From Hyphomicrobiales bacterium (GTDB lineage: Bacteria; Pseudomonadota; Alphaproteobacteria; Rhizobiales; Rhizobiaceae), in assembly GCA_900469965.1 (NCBI GenBank), contig UBZP01000005.1:62001-126000 (forward strand): a stretch of DNA of 64,000 nucleotides, given 5' to 3'. This document shows positions 43,906 to 53,564 of the stretch, piece after piece. The translations under genes were made by a program, and so were the position numbers. The stretch's first letter is position 1. Each line of letters opens with the position of its first letter. The notes under the pieces were generated by a model that saw nothing but the letters and a program-made list of their open reading frames with translations, did not search any database and was not told the origin of the DNA.

Positions 43906-44776
43906 TTCCCATTTCCATATCTGGCGGCAGAAGGACCTGCCCTGGCTGAACGGGCCGATGGTGCCGCGCATCTTCGGCCCCTACGAGCCGATCCGGCGCG
44001 ACTATCCGATCACCGAATATCTCGGCGACCTGCAGGGCACCGGCGTCGAAAAGGCCGTCTATGTCCAGACCAACTGGGCCAAAGCCGACTTCGAGGACGA
44101 GGTGGACTGGGTGAGTGCGACGGCGAAGGAATTCGGCTGGCCGCACGCGATCGTCGCCTATGCCGACATGAGCGTCGACGACGTGCGGCCGCAGCTCGAC
44201 CGTCTCAAGGTCTATCCGCTGGTGCGCGGCGTGCGTATGCAGCTGCACTGGCACGCAGTCGAGCAGTACCGCTTCGCGCCGCACGCCGGGCAGGTCGTCG
44301 ATCCGACCGTCCGCGCCAACATCGCCCGGCTGAAGGACTACGGCTTTTCCTTCGACCTGCAGCTCTTTCCGGCGCAGATGAAGGACGGCGCGCGGCTGGT
44401 GGCCGAGAATCCGCAGACGGATTTCATCCTCACCCACTGCGGCATGCTGGTGGACCGGGAGCCGGCGACGACGGCCGCCTGGCAGGACGGCCTGCGGCAG
44501 TTCGCCGGGCTGAAGAACTTCTACGCCAAGCTCTCCGGGCTCGGCACCTTCGTCCACCGCAACGATCCGGAGCTCATCGGCTTCGTCGTCGACCAGGCCG
44601 TCGACATCCTCGGCAGCGACCGGCTCATGTTCGGCTCGAACTTCCCGATCGAGAAGCTCTGGACCGACTATCCGACGATCATCGAGACCTATCGGCAAGC
44701 GACCGGGCGGCGCGATCCGGACGCGCAGCGGACCATGCTGCGCGAGACGGCGATGCGGGTCTACCGGCCGATGTGA
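43886..44776 (+). CDS. Amidohydrolase_2 family metal-dependent hydrolase
   Basis: A 296-residue TIM-barrel hydrolase of the amidohydrolase-2 group, which includes 2-pyrone-4,6-dicarboxylate lactonase, L-rhamnono-lactonase and decarboxylases. Metal-binding HxH is at residues 9-11 (VDSHFHIWRQ), with a further conserved His in QLHWHAVEQ, FILTHCGMLVD, and the end motif LMFGSNFPIEKL. It is translationally coupled (20-base overlap) to the VWA gene, so it belongs to the Mo hydroxylase operon. A lactone or ring-opened product of the hydroxylated substrate is a plausible target; this is inference. Confidence 0.9.
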   Translation: MKQGIVDSHFHIWRQKDLPWLNGPMVPRIFGPYEPIRRDYPITEYLGDLQGTGVEKAVYVQTNWAKADFEDEVDWVSATAKEFGWPHAIVAYADMSVDDVRPQLDRLKVYPLVRGVRMQLHWHAVEQYRFAPHAGQVVDPTVRANIARLKDYGFSFDLQLFPAQMKDGARLVAENPQTDFILTHCGMLVDREPATTAAWQDGLRQFAGLKNFYAKLSGLGTFVHRNDPELIGFVVDQAVDILGSDRLMFGSNFPIEKLWTDYPTIIETYRQATGRRDPDAQRTMLRETAMRVYRPM

Positions 44777-44792
44777 GGGACGGCTTCCCGGT

Positions 44793-45950
44793 TCAGAGGA
44801 GGCTGCGGGCGGCGAGGTTGCGCATCAGCTCGGCGATGCCGAAGGTCCAGGGCGGGCATTCGGTCGAAAGCCGCACCGTGCTGACCAGCGCGCCGAGCTC
44901 GGCGTTCGAGATCGTCACCCGGTCGCCGATCTTGTGGGTGAAGCCCTCGCCGGCGACGTCGCGATCCTCGACCGGGGCGAACAGCGTGCCCATGAACAGC
45001 ATGAAGCCGTCGGGGTACTGGTGGTGGCGGCCGATCGTCTGGGCGACGAGGTCGAGCGGGTCGCGGCTGATCTCGCGCATCGTGCTCGAGCCCTTGAGGA
45101 TGAAGCCGTCCTCGCCCTCGATCTTCAGATCGAGATCGGCCTTGCGGACGTCGTCGATCGAATAGGTCTCGTCAAACAGACGGATGAACGGGCCGAGCGC
45201 GGCAGAAGCATTGTTGTCCTTGGCCTTGCCGAGCAGCAGCGCCGAACGTCCCTCGACGTCGCGCAGGTTGACGTCGTTGCCGAGCGTGGCGCCCTTTACC
45301 CGGCCGCGGCTGTCGACCGCGAGCACGATCTCCGGCTCGGGATTGTTCCACTTCGAGATCGGATGCAGCCCGACGGAGGCGCCCCAGCCGACGGCGGAAA
45401 GGACCGGCGCCTTGGTGAAGACCTCCGCATCCGGGCCGATGCCGACCTCCAGATACTGCGACCAGACGCCCTCCTCGATCAGCGCCGCCTTGACCTTCGC
45501 GGCGGCCTCCGAACCGGCCTTGAGGTTGCGCAGGCTGTCGCCGATGATCGCCGTCACGCGCTCGCGGATCTTCAGCGCCAGCGCCGGATTGCCGGCCGCC
45601 TTCTCCTCGATGACGCGCTCGATCATCGAGCGCGCGAAGGTGACGCCGCAAGCCTTGACCGCCTGCAGGTCGCAAGGGGCAAGCAGATGGACGCGCGAGA
45701 GATCGCCGGCGCCTTCGACGGACTGCGCGAGCACCGCTGCCAGCGGCGCGACGGCCTCGCCGGCCGCGGCGCGGACATGGGCGACCGGATCGTCCAACTC
45801 GAGCAGATCACGCATCGTCGGCGCCTGCTTGGAGGTGATATCGACCAGCACGCCGTCGCGGACCACGACGAGCGACGGCCCCATCCGGTCCGGCCGCCAC
45901 ACGCGCCCGACGAAAGTACCGCGACCGAATTCTCCTGCCTGCAATGCCAT
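44793..45950 (-). CDS. Fumarylacetoacetate hydrolase family protein
   Basis: A 385-residue enzyme of the FAH superfamily, acting on C-C or enol bonds of 2-oxo acids or as a dehydratase. The C-terminal catalytic domain includes VGIGPDAEVFTKAPVLSAV, the metal motif NPEPEIVLAVDSRG and TLGNDVNLRDVEGRSALLLG. It is longer than plain FAH hydrolases owing to an N-terminal half (from FVGRVWRPDRMGPSL), as in sugar-acid related members. ATG 45950 has GGGAGGAG in front. It is convergent with the Mo hydroxylase operon, so it may be part of the same pathway or separate. Confidence 0.85.
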   Translation of the reverse strand: MALQAGEFGRGTFVGRVWRPDRMGPSLVVVRDGVLVDITSKQAPTMRDLLELDDPVAHVRAAAGEAVAPLAAVLAQSVEGAGDLSRVHLLAPCDLQAVKACGVTFARSMIERVIEEKAAGNPALALKIRERVTAIIGDSLRNLKAGSEAAAKVKAALIEEGVWSQYLEVGIGPDAEVFTKAPVLSAVGWGASVGLHPISKWNNPEPEIVLAVDSRGRVKGATLGNDVNLRDVEGRSALLLGKAKDNNASAALGPFIRLFDETYSIDDVRKADLDLKIEGEDGFILKGSSTMREISRDPLDLVAQTIGRHHQYPDGFMLFMGTLFAPVEDRDVAGEGFTHKIGDRVTISNAELGALVSTVRLSTECPPWTFGIAELMRNLAARSLL

Positions 45951-46037
45951 GATGCGCTCCTCCCGAACTGCGGCGCTATTCATGGCGAAGACGAGGGCGC
46001 GGGGCAAGGGCGAACGTCGTTCCGCCACCACATCGCC

Positions 46038-46066
46038 TTGACGAAGTAAGGGATTATCCTTACTTT
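46038..46066 (+). promoter_or_regulatory. Promoter and operator of the PrlF-YhaV module
   Basis: TTGACG (46038-46043), 17 bases, TACTTT (46061-46066) form a sigma-70 promoter. An inverted repeat AAGTAAGG-GATTAT-CCTTACTT (46044-46065) fills the spacer and overlaps the -10. PrlF-type antitoxins repress their own promoter, and this repeat is the obvious operator. Confidence 0.75.
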
Positions 46067-46090
46067 CGTTCGGAGACCATGGAGGCTCGC

Positions 46091-46420
46091 ATGCCCGCTC
46101 TGTTGCGGAAAGTCAGTACGATCACCGAGAAGGGACAGGTCACGATACCCAAGTCCGTCCGGGAAGCGCTTGGGCTCGACTATGGCGGGCGGATCGCCTT
46201 CTATGTCGACGAAAATCGCAAGGTCTCAATCGAACGCGACGATCAGGACGAGGACGACCCCGTGATCGACAGCTTCCTCGCATTCCTGGCGAAGGACATG
46301 GAGAGGGACCCCTCGCGGATCAGCGCGATTCCCGATGCATTGCGCGAACGAATGCAAGGGCTGGTCAAGGGCATGAATGTCGATCCGGACGATCCGATCG
46401 AAGGCGACGTCGATATCTAG
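46091..46420 (+). CDS. prlF: Antitoxin PrlF, AbrB-fold
   Basis: A 109-residue antitoxin of the type II PrlF-YhaV system. The N-terminal swapped-hairpin AbrB/SpoVT domain reads VSTITEKGQVTIPKSVREALGL, a hallmark of the fold, followed by GRIAFYVDENRKVSIERD. The acidic C-terminal region, as DEDDPVIDSFLAFLAKDME and DPDDPIEGDVD, should wrap the toxin. GGAGG at 46081-46085 is five bases before ATG 46091, favouring this over the ATG at 46079. It is four bases upstream of the toxin gene, behind an operator-like repeat. Confidence 0.93.
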   Translation: MPALLRKVSTITEKGQVTIPKSVREALGLDYGGRIAFYVDENRKVSIERDDQDEDDPVIDSFLAFLAKDMERDPSRISAIPDALRERMQGLVKGMNVDPDDPIEGDVDI

Positions 46421-46423
46421 CCG

Positions 46424-46927
46424 ATGCCTGACATTCACGGCTGGACCGTCCGCGCGCACCCCCTGCTTCTGGATCAACTGGAGAAGCTGACATCGTCGGT
46501 GGAGGAACTGGCGCGAAAGCGGCCGGACGACTACCAGGAAAGCGCCAACGCAAAGCTTCTGGCGTCGCTCGTGGCCCTCATCTTCGACAAGATCCCGCGA
46601 GATCCCACCGCCACTGCCTATGTGCAGGGCAAGACGCTCGGCACCAAGCGGCGCCATTGGTTCCGGGCCAAGTTCGGCAATGGGCGATTCCGCCTGTTCT
46701 TCCGCTACAGCAGCCAGGCAAAGGTGATCATTTTCGCCTGGGTCAATGACGAGAACTCGCTTCGAACCTATGGTTCCAGAACGGATGCTTACGCCGTCTT
46801 CAAAAGCATGCTTGAAAGCGACAATCCGCCGGACGACTGGACGAAGCTGCTGAACGCCGCCTCCGGAAAATCGGTCGAGCAGCGACTGAACAACGCCTAC
46901 TCCAGGAACGCTGGGAAGCAGGACTAG
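46424..46927 (+). CDS. yhaV: Toxin YhaV, ribosome-associated RNase family
   Basis: A 167-residue toxin of the RelE-fold YhaV family, which cleaves mRNA and halts growth when freed from PrlF. The family pattern is visible in RKRPDDYQESANAKLLASLV, DPTATAYVQGKTLGTKRRHW, and FRAKFGNGRFRLFFRYSSQ, with VIIFAWVNDENSLRTYGS at the end. Length is typical (about 155-170). It is read directly after the antitoxin. The module lies between the FAH gene and the ABC transporter genes; such modules are mobile and often inserted between unrelated operons. Confidence 0.94.
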   Translation: MPDIHGWTVRAHPLLLDQLEKLTSSVEELARKRPDDYQESANAKLLASLVALIFDKIPRDPTATAYVQGKTLGTKRRHWFRAKFGNGRFRLFFRYSSQAKVIIFAWVNDENSLRTYGSRTDAYAVFKSMLESDNPPDDWTKLLNAASGKSVEQRLNNAYSRNAGKQD

Positions 46928-46985
46928 CCGCGAGGATGGCCGGAGGTGCGGCCGCAGTTCCGGGCGGCGGCGCCACCCGGACCCC

Positions 46986-48053
<1,068 letters not shown>

Positions 48054-48073
48054 TGCGAGTGTTCCTTGGGCAA

Positions 48074-48907
48074 TTACCCTTTGACCGCGCCGGCCGTCAG
48101 GCCCTGCACGAGATAGCGCTGGATGAGGAGGAAGAAGAGGCAGGCGGGGATGAGGGCCAGCACGCCGGCGGCCATCATCTGCCCGAAATCGACGGAGAAC
48201 TTCGAGACGAAGGTGAGAAGCCCGACCGGGAATGTGGCGGCGTCGTTGCCGGAGATCAGCATCAGCGCGAAGAGCAGCTCGCTCCAGGCCGCGGTGAAGA
48301 CGAAGCCGAGCGTGGCGGCGATGCCCGGCAGCGTCAGCGGCAGGATGATCTGGCGGAAAGCCACGAACTGTGTGGCGCCGTCGATCATCGCCGCTTCCTC
48401 CAGATCCTTCGGAATGCCGTCGAAGAAGGACTGCATCAGGAAAGTGGCGAAGGGAACGTTGAAGGCGGAGTAGACGATGACGAGGCCGGTCAGGCTGTTG
48501 GTCAGCCCCAGCGGCGAGAGCATCTTGAAGATCGGCGCGACCAGCATCACCAGCGGGAACATCTGGGTGATCAGCATCAGCGCCACGATCCAGTATTTCG
48601 CCCGGAAGGTGAAGCGCGACAGGGCATAGCCGGAAAGCGAGGCGAGGATCGTGACGACGACCGCGGTGGCACCGGAAACGATCAGGCTGTTCTTGAAGAA
48701 GGTCGGAAAGGCGCTGTGGGCGATGACGAACTGGAAATGCTCGAAGGTCGTGCGCGACGGCCACATGCGCACGCCCTCGCTGTAGAGCAGGTCGTTCGGC
48801 GTCACCGAGACCTTCAGTAGCCAGAACAGCGGAAACAGCGCGAAGACCACATAGACGAGGATCGCCAGGCGATGGGCACCGGTGAGGAGAAGCTTGCCGG
48901 ATCTCAT
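48074..48907 (-). CDS. Carbohydrate ABC transporter permease (CUT1, MalG-like)
   Basis: A 277-residue inner-membrane permease with six membrane segments. The N-terminal region RLAILVYVVFALFPLFWLL starts segment one; the EAA loop that contacts the ATPase is LEEAAMIDGATQFVAFRQII (residues ~185-204). It pairs with the other permease gene, whose stop is four bases upstream. CUT1 transporters import oligosaccharides, polyols or glycerol phosphates; the ligand cannot be told. Confidence 0.94.
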   Translation of the reverse strand: MRSGKLLLTGAHRLAILVYVVFALFPLFWLLKVSVTPNDLLYSEGVRMWPSRTTFEHFQFVIAHSAFPTFFKNSLIVSGATAVVVTILASLSGYALSRFTFRAKYWIVALMLITQMFPLVMLVAPIFKMLSPLGLTNSLTGLVIVYSAFNVPFATFLMQSFFDGIPKDLEEAAMIDGATQFVAFRQIILPLTLPGIAATLGFVFTAAWSELLFALMLISGNDAATFPVGLLTFVSKFSVDFGQMMAAGVLALIPACLFFLLIQRYLVQGLTAGAVKG

Positions 48908-48911
48908 GGTA

Positions 48912-49835
48912 TCAGCCCTTGTTCAGCATGGTCTGGCGCAGAAGCACGATCAGCATCGAGTAGACGAGCAGCAGCACGAGCAGCACGAGCGCGATCGCCG
49001 AGGCATAGCCGAAGTCGAGCCGCTTGAAGGCCTGGGTGAAGATGTAGCTGGCGACGATCTGGGTGCGGTCGGCCGGCCCGCCATTGGTCATGACGACGAT
49101 CAGGTCGGCGAAGTTGGAGATCCAGACGGTCCGCAGCAGCACGGTGATGGCGATCGTCGGCGCCAGGAACGGCAGGGTGATCGACAGGAAGCGCTGCACC
49201 GGGCCGGCGCCGTCGATCGCGGCGGCCTCGTAGAGATCGCGCGGGATCGCCTGCAGGGCGGCTAGCAGGGTGATGGCGAAGAAGGGAATGCCCCACCAGA
49301 CGTTCGCCACGATCGGTCCCCACATGGCGAGGTTCGGATCGGAGAGGATGTTGTGCGGCGCATCCAGCAGGCCGAGGGCATAGAGCCAGTGCGGCAGCGG
49401 GCCGATCACCGGATTGAACAGCCAGGCCCAGTTCAGGCCGGCGAGGAAGCTCGGCACCGCCCAGGGCAGGAACACCAGCGCCTGCACGAGACCGCGGCCG
49501 TAGAACGGCTTGTCCAGCAGGAGCGCCAGGATCAGGCCGAAGGTGAACTGCAACAGGACCGAGGCGCCCGTCCACCACAGCGTGTTGCGCAGCGCGCCGA
49601 AAAAGGCCTGGTCCTGTCCCAGCGCGCGGAAATGATCGAGCCCGATGAAGCCGCCGGAGAACGGGTTCAGAAGCTGGATGTCCCGGAAGGCATAGGAGAT
49701 GCCGAGGACCAGCGGCACGAGCATCACCGCGACGATCAGGACGAGCGCCGGCGCGCTGTAGAGATAGGGCTCGGAGGCATCGGCGAGCCGCTTCCTGAGC
49801 GGCGGGCGATGTTTCGCGATCGGCTGGTGCATCAT
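48912..49835 (-). CDS. Carbohydrate ABC transporter permease (CUT1, MalF-like)
   Basis: A 307-residue inner-membrane permease with about six membrane segments, following a short basic cytoplasmic N-terminus. The EAA loop is YEAAAIDGAGPVQRFLSITL. AHRIAVMLVPLVLG-like segment YLYSAPALVLIVAVMLVPL begins the membrane part. The next permease gene starts four bases after its stop, so the two are coupled. A dispersed palindromic repeat lies in the gap before it, upstream of which is the binding protein gene. Confidence 0.94.
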   Translation of the reverse strand: MMHQPIAKHRPPLRKRLADASEPYLYSAPALVLIVAVMLVPLVLGISYAFRDIQLLNPFSGGFIGLDHFRALGQDQAFFGALRNTLWWTGASVLLQFTFGLILALLLDKPFYGRGLVQALVFLPWAVPSFLAGLNWAWLFNPVIGPLPHWLYALGLLDAPHNILSDPNLAMWGPIVANVWWGIPFFAITLLAALQAIPRDLYEAAAIDGAGPVQRFLSITLPFLAPTIAITVLLRTVWISNFADLIVVMTNGGPADRTQIVASYIFTQAFKRLDFGYASAIALVLLVLLLVYSMLIVLLRQTMLNKG

Positions 49836-49928
49836 TGCAAGTCTTCCGTTGGCGTACTGGGTCGGCGCACGTGCGTTAGGCGTGCCGGAGGATGCGAAGC
49901 GAAGCCGCCGGGGAAGGTTGGGCGTAGC

Positions 49929-50040
49929 CGTCCCTCATCCGCCTGCCGGCACCTTCTCCCCGCAGGCAGGGAGAAGGACACGCGCGGCCACGTCTGCGTC
50001 CCCTCTCCCCGCTTGCGGGGAGAGGGTCAGGGTGAGGGGC
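49929..50040. repeat. Dispersed palindromic element, copy B
   Basis: Same order of hairpins as copy A (15639-15750): CTTCTCCCCGC with imperfect GGCAGGGAGAAG, then CCCTCTCCCCGC-TT-GCGGGGAGAGGG, bounded by CCCTCAT and TGAGGGGC. It lies in the 302-base gap between the binding protein and first permease genes, inside the operon. Two hairpins here could stabilise the binding-protein mRNA and reduce downstream expression. Confidence 0.88.
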
Positions 50041-50137
50041 AATCGCTGCCCGTGCCCGAGAGGCCGACGGCTATGTGGATCTCTCCCTGGGCCGTCCGCA
50101 CGTCGCAGTCTGGGCTCCATCACCCTCTTTACGCCAC

Positions 50138-51397
50138 CTACTTCTTGGCGAGGTACTTCTGCTGCGCCTTGGTCAGGTAGTCGGCCCACTGGTCGGCCAG
50201 CTCCTGCGGGGTGATTTCGCCCAGCAGCGCCTTCTGCGAGGTCTGGATCACCAGCGAATCCTTGAAGAAGGCGAACTCTTCCAGATAGGTCGGCATCACG
50301 GTCGGCACCGCGTCCTTGTCCTCGAGCTCGGCGAACCAGCCCTTGAACTGCTCGCTGGCATAGAAGGGGTCCTTCTCGGCGGAGGTGTGGACCGGCAGCG
50401 CACCGGTGCGCTTGTTCCACTCGACGTTGCCTTCCGGGCCTTCCAGCGTCTCGATCAGCTTCCAGGACAGGTCCTTGTTCTCGCTCGCCGCCATCATCGA
50501 CCAGCCGGCATAGCCGATCGTCGGGAAGGTCTTGCCGGCGGGGCCCTTCGGCATGGTCATGATGCCGTAGTCCTCGGCCTTCATGCGCTCGGCGATCGCG
50601 ATCAGCGCATCCGGGTCCTGGTCGAGGAAGGCGCAGGTGCCGCTATAGAAGCCGGCGACGATCTCGTTGAAGCCCCAGTTGACGCTGTCCTTCGGCGCGT
50701 AGCCGTTCTTGTAGAGGTCGATCAGCCAGGTCAGGCCCTTGACCCAGCCTTCGCTGTTCATGGTCGAGGTGCCGTCCTCGTTGAAGAACTTGTTGTCGCC
50801 GGCCATGCTGGCGCCGAACATCATCCAGCCGTTCAGGCCGCCCGGGCCGCCGCGCAGGCAGTAGCCGGACTTGCCGGGAAGTGCCGAGACCTTCTTGGCG
50901 GCTTCCGCGAACGCGTCCATCGTCTTCGGCGGCTCGGCCACGCCGGCCTCTTCGAGCAGCTTCTTGTTGTAGAACATCGCCCGCAGGTAGAAGCCGTAGG
51001 GCAGCATGTAGGCGGTGTCGTTGACGTCGCGGCCGAGTTCGAGCGCGCGGTCGGTCAGGCTCGTGGTGTGCTCCCACTTGGCGAGGTACGGCTCGAGGCT
51101 CTCCAGCATGCCGTTGTTGGCATAGAGCGACAGCCAGGTGTCCGGCATCTCCATGACGTCGGGGATTTCACCGGCCGAGACCATGGTGGCGAACTTCTGG
51201 AAGGCCTCGCCCCAGGGCAGCGAGATGATCTCGACCTTGGTGCCCGGGTTGGCGGCCTCGAACTTGCCGACGATGGACTTCAGCGTCTCGGTGCGCTCGG
51301 GGCTGGTGATGACCTCGACGAGCTTCAGCGTGGTGTCGGCCAGGGCGGTGCCCGACATCATCGCGGCGAACAATGCGGCAGTCAGTAGTCTTTTCAT
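50138..51397 (-). CDS. Extracellular solute-binding protein of the ABC importer
   Basis: A 419-residue periplasmic binding protein, family 1 (sugar type). The signal peptide is KRLLTAALFAAMMSGTALA with cleavage before DTT; no lipobox. Fold signatures include EAANPGTKVEIISLPWGEAF, PDVMEMPDTWLSLYANNG, and GYAGWSMMAASENKDLSWKL. Its ligand is unknown. It lies 27 bases after the PLP enzyme gene, so the enzyme and the transporter are in one operon, and the repeat copy B lies downstream. Confidence 0.95.
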   Translation of the reverse strand: MKRLLTAALFAAMMSGTALADTTLKLVEVITSPERTETLKSIVGKFEAANPGTKVEIISLPWGEAFQKFATMVSAGEIPDVMEMPDTWLSLYANNGMLESLEPYLAKWEHTTSLTDRALELGRDVNDTAYMLPYGFYLRAMFYNKKLLEEAGVAEPPKTMDAFAEAAKKVSALPGKSGYCLRGGPGGLNGWMMFGASMAGDNKFFNEDGTSTMNSEGWVKGLTWLIDLYKNGYAPKDSVNWGFNEIVAGFYSGTCAFLDQDPDALIAIAERMKAEDYGIMTMPKGPAGKTFPTIGYAGWSMMAASENKDLSWKLIETLEGPEGNVEWNKRTGALPVHTSAEKDPFYASEQFKGWFAELEDKDAVPTVMPTYLEEFAFFKDSLVIQTSQKALLGEITPQELADQWADYLTKAQQKYLAKK

Positions 51398-51424
51398 GGT
51401 CGCTCCCCCTTATGGGCTTTCGGT

Positions 51425-52606
51425 TTATTGCTCTTTGGTTTGGGAAGCGGCTGCGATCGCCGCCTCCAGATCACTCCACAGGGCCCCGGTTCCTTCGAGG
51501 CCGACATGGAGACGCACGGACCGCGGATGAATGCCGAAGGCATGCGCGGAATTGGGCTGGGCTTTCTGCTGCAGCACGACCTGCCCCGGCACGATCAGGC
51601 TCTCGTGGCCGCCCCAGCTGACGCCGAGCTTGAAGAGGTCGAGCTTGTCGGCGAAGGCGCGGATGTCGATGCCTTCGCGGAAGATGAAGGAGAACAGGCC
51701 GGAGGTGCCGGTCAGGCCGGGCGGCAGGCGGTTGGCGAGGGCGGGATGCTGCACGCTTTCGACGATCGGGAGCGCCTGCAGGCGGCGGGCGATTTCGAGG
51801 CCCGAGGCCTCGTGCGCCTTCATCCGGATCGGCAGGGTGCGAAGCCCCCGCACCAGGAGCCAGGCATCGAAGGGCGAAAGCTTGCCGCCGAGATAGGGAT
51901 AGGCCTCGGCGCGGATGCGGCCGATCAACTCCTTCGAGCCGGTGACGACGCCGGCGACGACGTCGCTGTGGCCGCCAAGATACTTTGACGCCGAATGCAG
52001 GACGAGATCGACGCCGAGCGACAGCGGCTTCTGGAAGACCGGGCTCGCCCAGCTGTTGTCGATGACCGAGACGATGCCGTGGCGCTTGGCAAGGGCCGCC
52101 AGCGCGCCGACGTCGTGGACGTCCATCACCCAACTCGTCGGGCTTTCCATGTAGAAGAGCTTGGCGCCCGGCAGCGCGCGGGCGACCTCCTCCTCGTCGC
52201 GGCCGTCGACATAGGTCACCTCGATCTTCATCCGCTTCAGGATCGTGCCGAACAGGCGGAAGGCGTCGGGATAGACGTGCTTGACCGCGACGATGCGGTC
52301 GCCAGGCTCGACGAAGGAGAGGACCGTGGAGGAGATCGCCGCCATGCCGCTGGCAAAGCCCATGGCATCCTCGCCGCCCTCCAGCTTCGCCAGCATTTCC
52401 TCGAAGGCGCGCACGGTCGGGTTCAGGCCGCGGGTATAGATCGGCCGGACGATCTCGCCGCGATAGGCCGCGACCATCTCGTCATAGGAGGAGAAGGTGA
52501 AGAGCGAGGTCTGCACGATCGGCGGCACCACGGCCTCGAAGGCGTTGCTCTCGTCGTGGGCGACGATGAGCGAGGCGAGGTCGATCGGATCGGAGCCGTT
52601 GATCAT
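51425..52606 (-). CDS. Trans-sulfuration (Cys/Met) PLP-dependent enzyme
   Basis: A 393-residue enzyme of the cystathionine gamma-synthase / beta-lyase family, which catalyses beta- or gamma-elimination or replacement on amino acids with a leaving group. YTRGLNPTVRAFEEMLAKLE holds the PLP-phosphate contacts of the neighbouring subunit, and LVLHSASKYLGGHSDVVAG holds the Schiff-base Lys. Residues SVRLHVGLEGT contain the substrate-carboxylate Arg. The exact substrate is unclear. ATG 52606 overlaps the GntR stop by four bases (ATGA). Its linkage to a sugar-type importer is unusual for this family. Confidence 0.93.
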   Translation of the reverse strand: MINGSDPIDLASLIVAHDESNAFEAVVPPIVQTSLFTFSSYDEMVAAYRGEIVRPIYTRGLNPTVRAFEEMLAKLEGGEDAMGFASGMAAISSTVLSFVEPGDRIVAVKHVYPDAFRLFGTILKRMKIEVTYVDGRDEEEVARALPGAKLFYMESPTSWVMDVHDVGALAALAKRHGIVSVIDNSWASPVFQKPLSLGVDLVLHSASKYLGGHSDVVAGVVTGSKELIGRIRAEAYPYLGGKLSPFDAWLLVRGLRTLPIRMKAHEASGLEIARRLQALPIVESVQHPALANRLPPGLTGTSGLFSFIFREGIDIRAFADKLDLFKLGVSWGGHESLIVPGQVVLQQKAQPNSAHAFGIHPRSVRLHVGLEGTGALWSDLEAAIAAASQTKEQ

Positions 52607-53325
52607 TTGGACATTTCCTTGATGTCTTCCTCGACGACGTCGAGAATCTTGAGCGTTTCGCGCCGGGCAGCCTCGGTGTCCTGGGCTGCGATCGCGTTGA
52701 AAAGCGTGCGGTGGAAGGGAAAGGAGCGGCGGGCGAAGTCCGGACGATCGAAGGGCTCGTCCCAGAAGCGTTCGAAGGCCTCGCGCATCTGCTCCAGGAG
52801 CTGGCGGAACAACGGGTTGTGGGTGGCGTCGTAGATCGCCAGATGGAAGGCGAGGTCCTCGGGCCCGGAGGTGCCCTTGGCCAGGTGCACGCGCTCCATC
52901 GCGTCGAGCTTCTCCTCGATGACGACCAGATCGGCGGCCGTGCGGCGGCGGGCGGCGACCATGTTGGCCTCGCACTCGATGCCGCGGCGGACCTCCAGCG
53001 TCTGCAGCAGCGCGTCGCGCAGGTGCACGGCATCGAAGGACAGCGGCATGTGAATCGTCGCGGTCGTCACCGGCTTCAGCAGGTAGGTGCCGCTGCCCTT
53101 GCGGGTCTCCATGACGCCGAGCGCCTGGAAATGGCGGATGACCTCGCGGATGGTCGAACGGCCGACGGCAAGCGCCGTCATCAGCTCGCGCTCGGCGGGG
53201 AGCCGGTCGCCGGCCCTGAGATTGGCCTGGCCGATATAGGTCGCCAGCGCCTCGGTGACCTGGCGGGCCCGGTCCATCGGCGGCAACGGCATGATTGCCG
53301 GCTTGGCATCCATTCTCGCCGTCAT
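52603..53325 (-). CDS. GntR-family regulator (FadR subfamily, FCD domain)
   Basis: A 240-residue repressor or activator. The winged helix is LPAERELMTALAVGRSTIREVIRHFQALGVMETRKGSGTYL (residues ~42-82), and the C-terminal all-helical FCD ligand domain follows (LEVRRGIECEANMVAARR, HLAIYDATHNPLFRQLLEQ). FCD members usually sense organic acids or sugar acids. Its stop overlaps the start of the PLP-enzyme gene by four bases. An inverted repeat 19-48 bases upstream is a likely autoregulatory site. It is divergent from the FAD oxidase, a probable co-target. An ATG at 53313 is an alternative start. Confidence 0.94.
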   Translation of the reverse strand: MTARMDAKPAIMPLPPMDRARQVTEALATYIGQANLRAGDRLPAERELMTALAVGRSTIREVIRHFQALGVMETRKGSGTYLLKPVTTATIHMPLSFDAVHLRDALLQTLEVRRGIECEANMVAARRRTAADLVVIEEKLDAMERVHLAKGTSGPEDLAFHLAIYDATHNPLFRQLLEQMREAFERFWDEPFDRPDFARRSFPFHRTLFNAIAAQDTEAARRETLKILDVVEEDIKEMSK

Positions 53326-53343
53326 GCGGCCAATTCCCCGTTT

Positions 53344-53373
53344 GATGTCAGCTTCTCAAATTGGTCTGACATC
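53344..53373. promoter_or_regulatory. Inverted repeat upstream of the GntR operon
   Basis: GATGTCAG (53344-53351), 14 bases, CTGACATC (53366-53373), perfect eight-base arms, 19 bases upstream of the GntR start. The inner part contains TTGGTCTGAC, like FadR-type TNGTNNNACNA half sites. Likely operator for autoregulation and for the divergent oxidase. Confidence 0.6.
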
Positions 53374-53564
53374 TGAGCATTATGGAGATGCCTTCTCCGG
53401 AGTCAAGAGCGCCGCGGGAAATCCTGAAACTTGAAAAATCCCTTCATTTTCCGATACTTATAAGCCAGTCTCGTGCCTTTTCACAGCAACCGGTCCCGTT
53501 GCATTCGATCCCGCAGCCGGATATGCAGTTCCCTCCGCCAAGCGCCATCCGACAGGAAGCCTTC

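Noticed and set aside
46079..46090. Earlier ATG for the PrlF antitoxin
   Set aside because: The GGAGG directly after it is well placed for ATG 46091, and family proteins start close to that site.
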